From positions 1 to 6,832 of the forward strand of contig JAQUXV010000144.1 in assembly GCA_028692205.1 (NCBI GenBank): 6,832 bases of DNA. Direction: 5' to 3'. Below are positions 5,214 to 6,832 of the stretch, piece after piece. Under the pieces are notes generated by a model, which saw nothing but the letters and a program-made list of their open reading frames with translations, searched no databases and had not been told where the DNA came from. This stretch comes from Eubacteriales bacterium. GTDB taxonomy: Bacteria > Bacillota_A > Clostridia > Christensenellales > Aristaeellaceae. How positions within the stretch are numbered: position 1 is the stretch's first letter; each line of letters begins with the position of its first letter. A program made the translations under genes and the position numbers.

Positions 5214-5995
5214 TGTTTCTTCTCCGCTTCGTTTCGTTCGTGCAGGCTACAGGCGGCCACATCCCCATGCACCGTGATTGCGCAGCCAAAAATCTGCCCG
5301 GTTACCTCCGGGCTGAGCGTCGGCTCCCCATAATACTGTACGGTATGGCTGAGGCAGGCGAGCGCGCCCGCGTGGGAGGCCACCGACAGCAGATCGTGCG
5401 TTACAAGGATGATGGTCATTTCTTTGTTCAGCTCTGCTAGCAGCGTAAAAATCTGCTGCCGGGACGTTACGTCCACACTCGCGGTCGGCTCGTCCAGAAT
5501 CAGGATTTTCGGCTGGGTCGCCAGCGCACGGGCAATCAGCATTTTCTGGAACTCGCCGCCGGAAAGCTGGCTGGCCTGCCGCTTTGCCAACCCGTCGATA
5601 TTCACACGGTTCATCATCAGCCGGGCAATGTTGCGGTCTTCCGCGCTGTAACGGAAAAAGGGCGCGATCCCTTTGCGGATGCGTCCGGTTAAAACTACTT
5701 CTTCAACCGTGATGGGAAAATGCTTGTTGAGCGTGGTGAACTGCGGCACATAGCCCACGAACTTGCGCCCTTCCTGTATAGGCTTGCCTAGAATTTCCAC
5801 CTTGCCCTCCGTAGCGGGCACCAGCCCCAAAATGGCTTTCAGCAGGGTGGTTTTTCCGCCTCCGTTGGGCCCGATGATGCCCAGATACTCCCCCTGAGGA
5901 ATGTCGAGACAGACGCCCTGAATGCCGGGCGTCTGTCCATATTGAACGGTCAAATGGTCTACATGTATGGCGGCGGGTTTGTCTGTTTTCATCAT
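5210..5995 (-). CDS. znuC: Metal ABC transporter ATP-binding protein (ZnuC/TroB type)
   Basis: This 261-aa protein is a complete ABC ATPase that powers the metal permease from the cytoplasmic side. In order it shows Walker A GPNGGGKTT (42-50), the Q-loop glutamine in YVPQ (85), the signature LSGGEFQK (144-151), Walker B ILILDEP with the catalytic Glu (164-170), the D-loop SVD (173-175) and the H-loop His200 in VTHD. The C-terminal extension after 230 is rich in Cys and His (GCAITVHG and ACSLH, about 237-252), a feature seen in some metal-ABC ATPases and a possible metal-sensing tail. Start ATG 5995 overlaps the stop of the binding-protein gene by 4 bp (ATGA). A second ATG follows at once (5992). 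No good ribosome binding site is visible, so translation probably depends on coupling. The specific metal is not determined by this subunit. Confidence 0.93.
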   Translation of the reverse strand: MMKTDKPAAIHVDHLTVQYGQTPGIQGVCLDIPQGEYLGIIGPNGGGKTTLLKAILGLVPATEGKVEILGKPIQEGRKFVGYVPQFTTLNKHFPITVEEVVLTGRIRKGIAPFFRYSAEDRNIARLMMNRVNIDGLAKRQASQLSGGEFQKMLIARALATQPKILILDEPTASVDVTSRQQIFTLLAELNKEMTIILVTHDLLSVASHAGALACLSHTVQYYGEPTLSPEVTGQIFGCAITVHGDVAACSLHERNEAEKKQ

Positions 5996-6832
5996 TGCAT
6001 TGATGCGGCGATTGCGTTCGCCATGCTCTCCATATTCTCAAGATAGTTTGCGGCCAGCGGCGCCAGAAGCACCTTTTGCCCGCCGATTTCCTCCGCGAAG
6101 GAATCCGGCTGCCGACTGTCGATCTCGGCCTGCGAGAAGATGGTGGTAATGCCTTCCGCTTTCGCAAAGTCAATCAGCTTCGCGATATCCTGCGGCGTGG
6201 ACTCTTTACCTTCCTCCTCCATGGCGTACATGGCCAGCCCGTAATCCTCCGCCAGATAGCCGTACGCGGGATGGAACACGATGAATTCCTTTTTCGTCAT
6301 GGTATCAAGCGTTTCAGCCATCGTTTGGTCAAGCTCCGTCAGCTTTTCCACATACGCGGCGGCGTTGGCGCTGTAGGTGGCCGCATTTTCCGGATCCAGG
6401 TCGGACAGCGTATCGGCAATCGCGTTCACCATCACAATCACGCGCTTGGGTGAAAGCCAGATGTGCGGGTCGCGGCTGCCGTCGGCAAAGGTGCGGTCCG
6501 CATACTGCGCTGCGACGATGGACGGCAGATCAACAATCGTTACGCCCGTATCCGCAGCTTGCGGCAGGATGTTGGCGGTTTCGGTCGGAACGCCGATGGT
6601 GAAATATACGCTCGCCTTGCTGAAGGTTTCCATCTCCATAGGCGTCGGCTCGTAATTCTCCGGGCTGCTGCCCGCGGGAATCATGATAACCACATCCGCC
6701 AGATCGCCCGCAACGGCCTCCACAAAGGTCTTTTGCGGCACGATGCTTACGGCGATACTCATTTTACCGGTTTCCTCCGCCACGGCGGAAGCCGACAGGC
6801 CGATCAGGCACAGCGAAAGGACGATCAGCAAC
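5992..6832 (-). CDS. znuA: Metal ABC transporter substrate-binding protein (ZnuA/TroA-like), 5' end outside the window
   Basis: This is a cluster A-I metal-binding protein; about 280 codons are visible and only the first few residues of the signal peptide are missing. The visible N-terminus is a hydrophobic LIVLSLCLIGLSASAVAEE. The Ala-Val-Ala before EE looks like a signal peptidase I site, and no lipobox is seen. The family pattern follows: VSIVPQKTFVEAVAGD, PAGSSPENYEPTPMEM, DPHIWLSPKR, FHPAYGYLAEDYGL, a helix-rich C-lobe and PLAANYLENM at the end. Such proteins bind Zn, Mn or Fe outside the membrane with four ligands and hand it to the permease. Here two ligands, His in DPHIW and His in FHPAY, are present. 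The first His is replaced by Glu (SPENYEP) and the last Asp by Ala (LLAPLA). There is no His-rich loop. The TTG at 6831 is not taken as the true start because the signal peptide would lack its basic end. It is the first visible gene of the operon. Confidence 0.9.
   Translation of the reverse strand, partial: LLIVLSLCLIGLSASAVAEETGKMSIAVSIVPQKTFVEAVAGDLADVVIMIPAGSSPENYEPTPMEMETFSKASVYFTIGVPTETANILPQAADTGVTIVDLPSIVAAQYADRTFADGSRDPHIWLSPKRVIVMVNAIADTLSDLDPENAATYSANAAAYVEKLTELDQTMAETLDTMTKKEFIVFHPAYGYLAEDYGLAMYAMEEEGKESTPQDIAKLIDFAKAEGITTIFSQAEIDSRQPDSFAEEIGGQKVLLAPLAANYLENMESMANAIAASMQ

Noticed and set aside
6400..6832. Zur/Fur-type operator for the metal operon
   Set aside because: The operon promoter lies beyond the right edge, so no operator can be judged here.

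Overview
The window looks like a chromosomal segment of a moderately GC-rich Firmicute, most likely a gut-type member of the Clostridia. The reasons are the strong GGAGG-type ribosome binding sites, an ECF-transporter S component, a DUF3842 protein, an NBP35/Mrp-type ATPase with an N-terminal cysteine cluster, and a C_GCAxxG_C_C protein, a set typical of anaerobic clostridia. The genus cannot be fixed from the sequence alone.

Layout. (1) At the left edge is the 5' end of a minus-strand gene (1-104) that resembles the start of an RluA-family pseudouridine synthase, with its own promoter at 132-160. (2) A divergent plus-strand promoter at 203-231 starts a probable five-gene operon. It opens with a foldable leader of about 90 nt, then an ECF S component (329-889), a two-part protein ending in a uridine-kinase-like domain (926-2080), a DUF3842 protein (2077-2490), an Mrp/NBP35 iron-sulfur carrier ATPase (2518-3357) and a C_GCAxxG_C_C protein (3370-3819). 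The operon closes at a strong 18-bp stem terminator (3837-3880). (3) A stretch of about 490 bp without an intact gene (3881-4370) holds a possible frame-disrupted minus-strand remnant and, near its right end, a promoter-like pair and nested hairpins ending in a T-run. (4) From 6832 down to 4371 runs a minus-strand metal ABC transporter operon: substrate-binding protein (5' end outside the window), ATPase and permease, each overlapping the next by 4 bp.

How the genes may work together. The S component would capture a small molecule, probably a vitamin or nucleoside-like compound, for a shared ECF energizing module encoded elsewhere. The adjacent P-loop kinase-like protein could phosphorylate and trap it. 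The ligand is unknown, and the leader could be its sensor. Mrp/NBP35 and the cysteine-rich C_GCAxxG_C_C protein suggest iron-sulfur or redox metal handling. The convergent operon imports a divalent metal (Zn, Mn or Fe), but its binding protein appears to lack two of the four usual metal ligands.

The most interesting points are the structured leader, the unexplained 3881-4370 block, the altered ligands of the metal-binding protein and the uncharacterised N-terminal half of the kinase-like protein. No CRISPR array, tRNA, rRNA or intact mobile element was seen.
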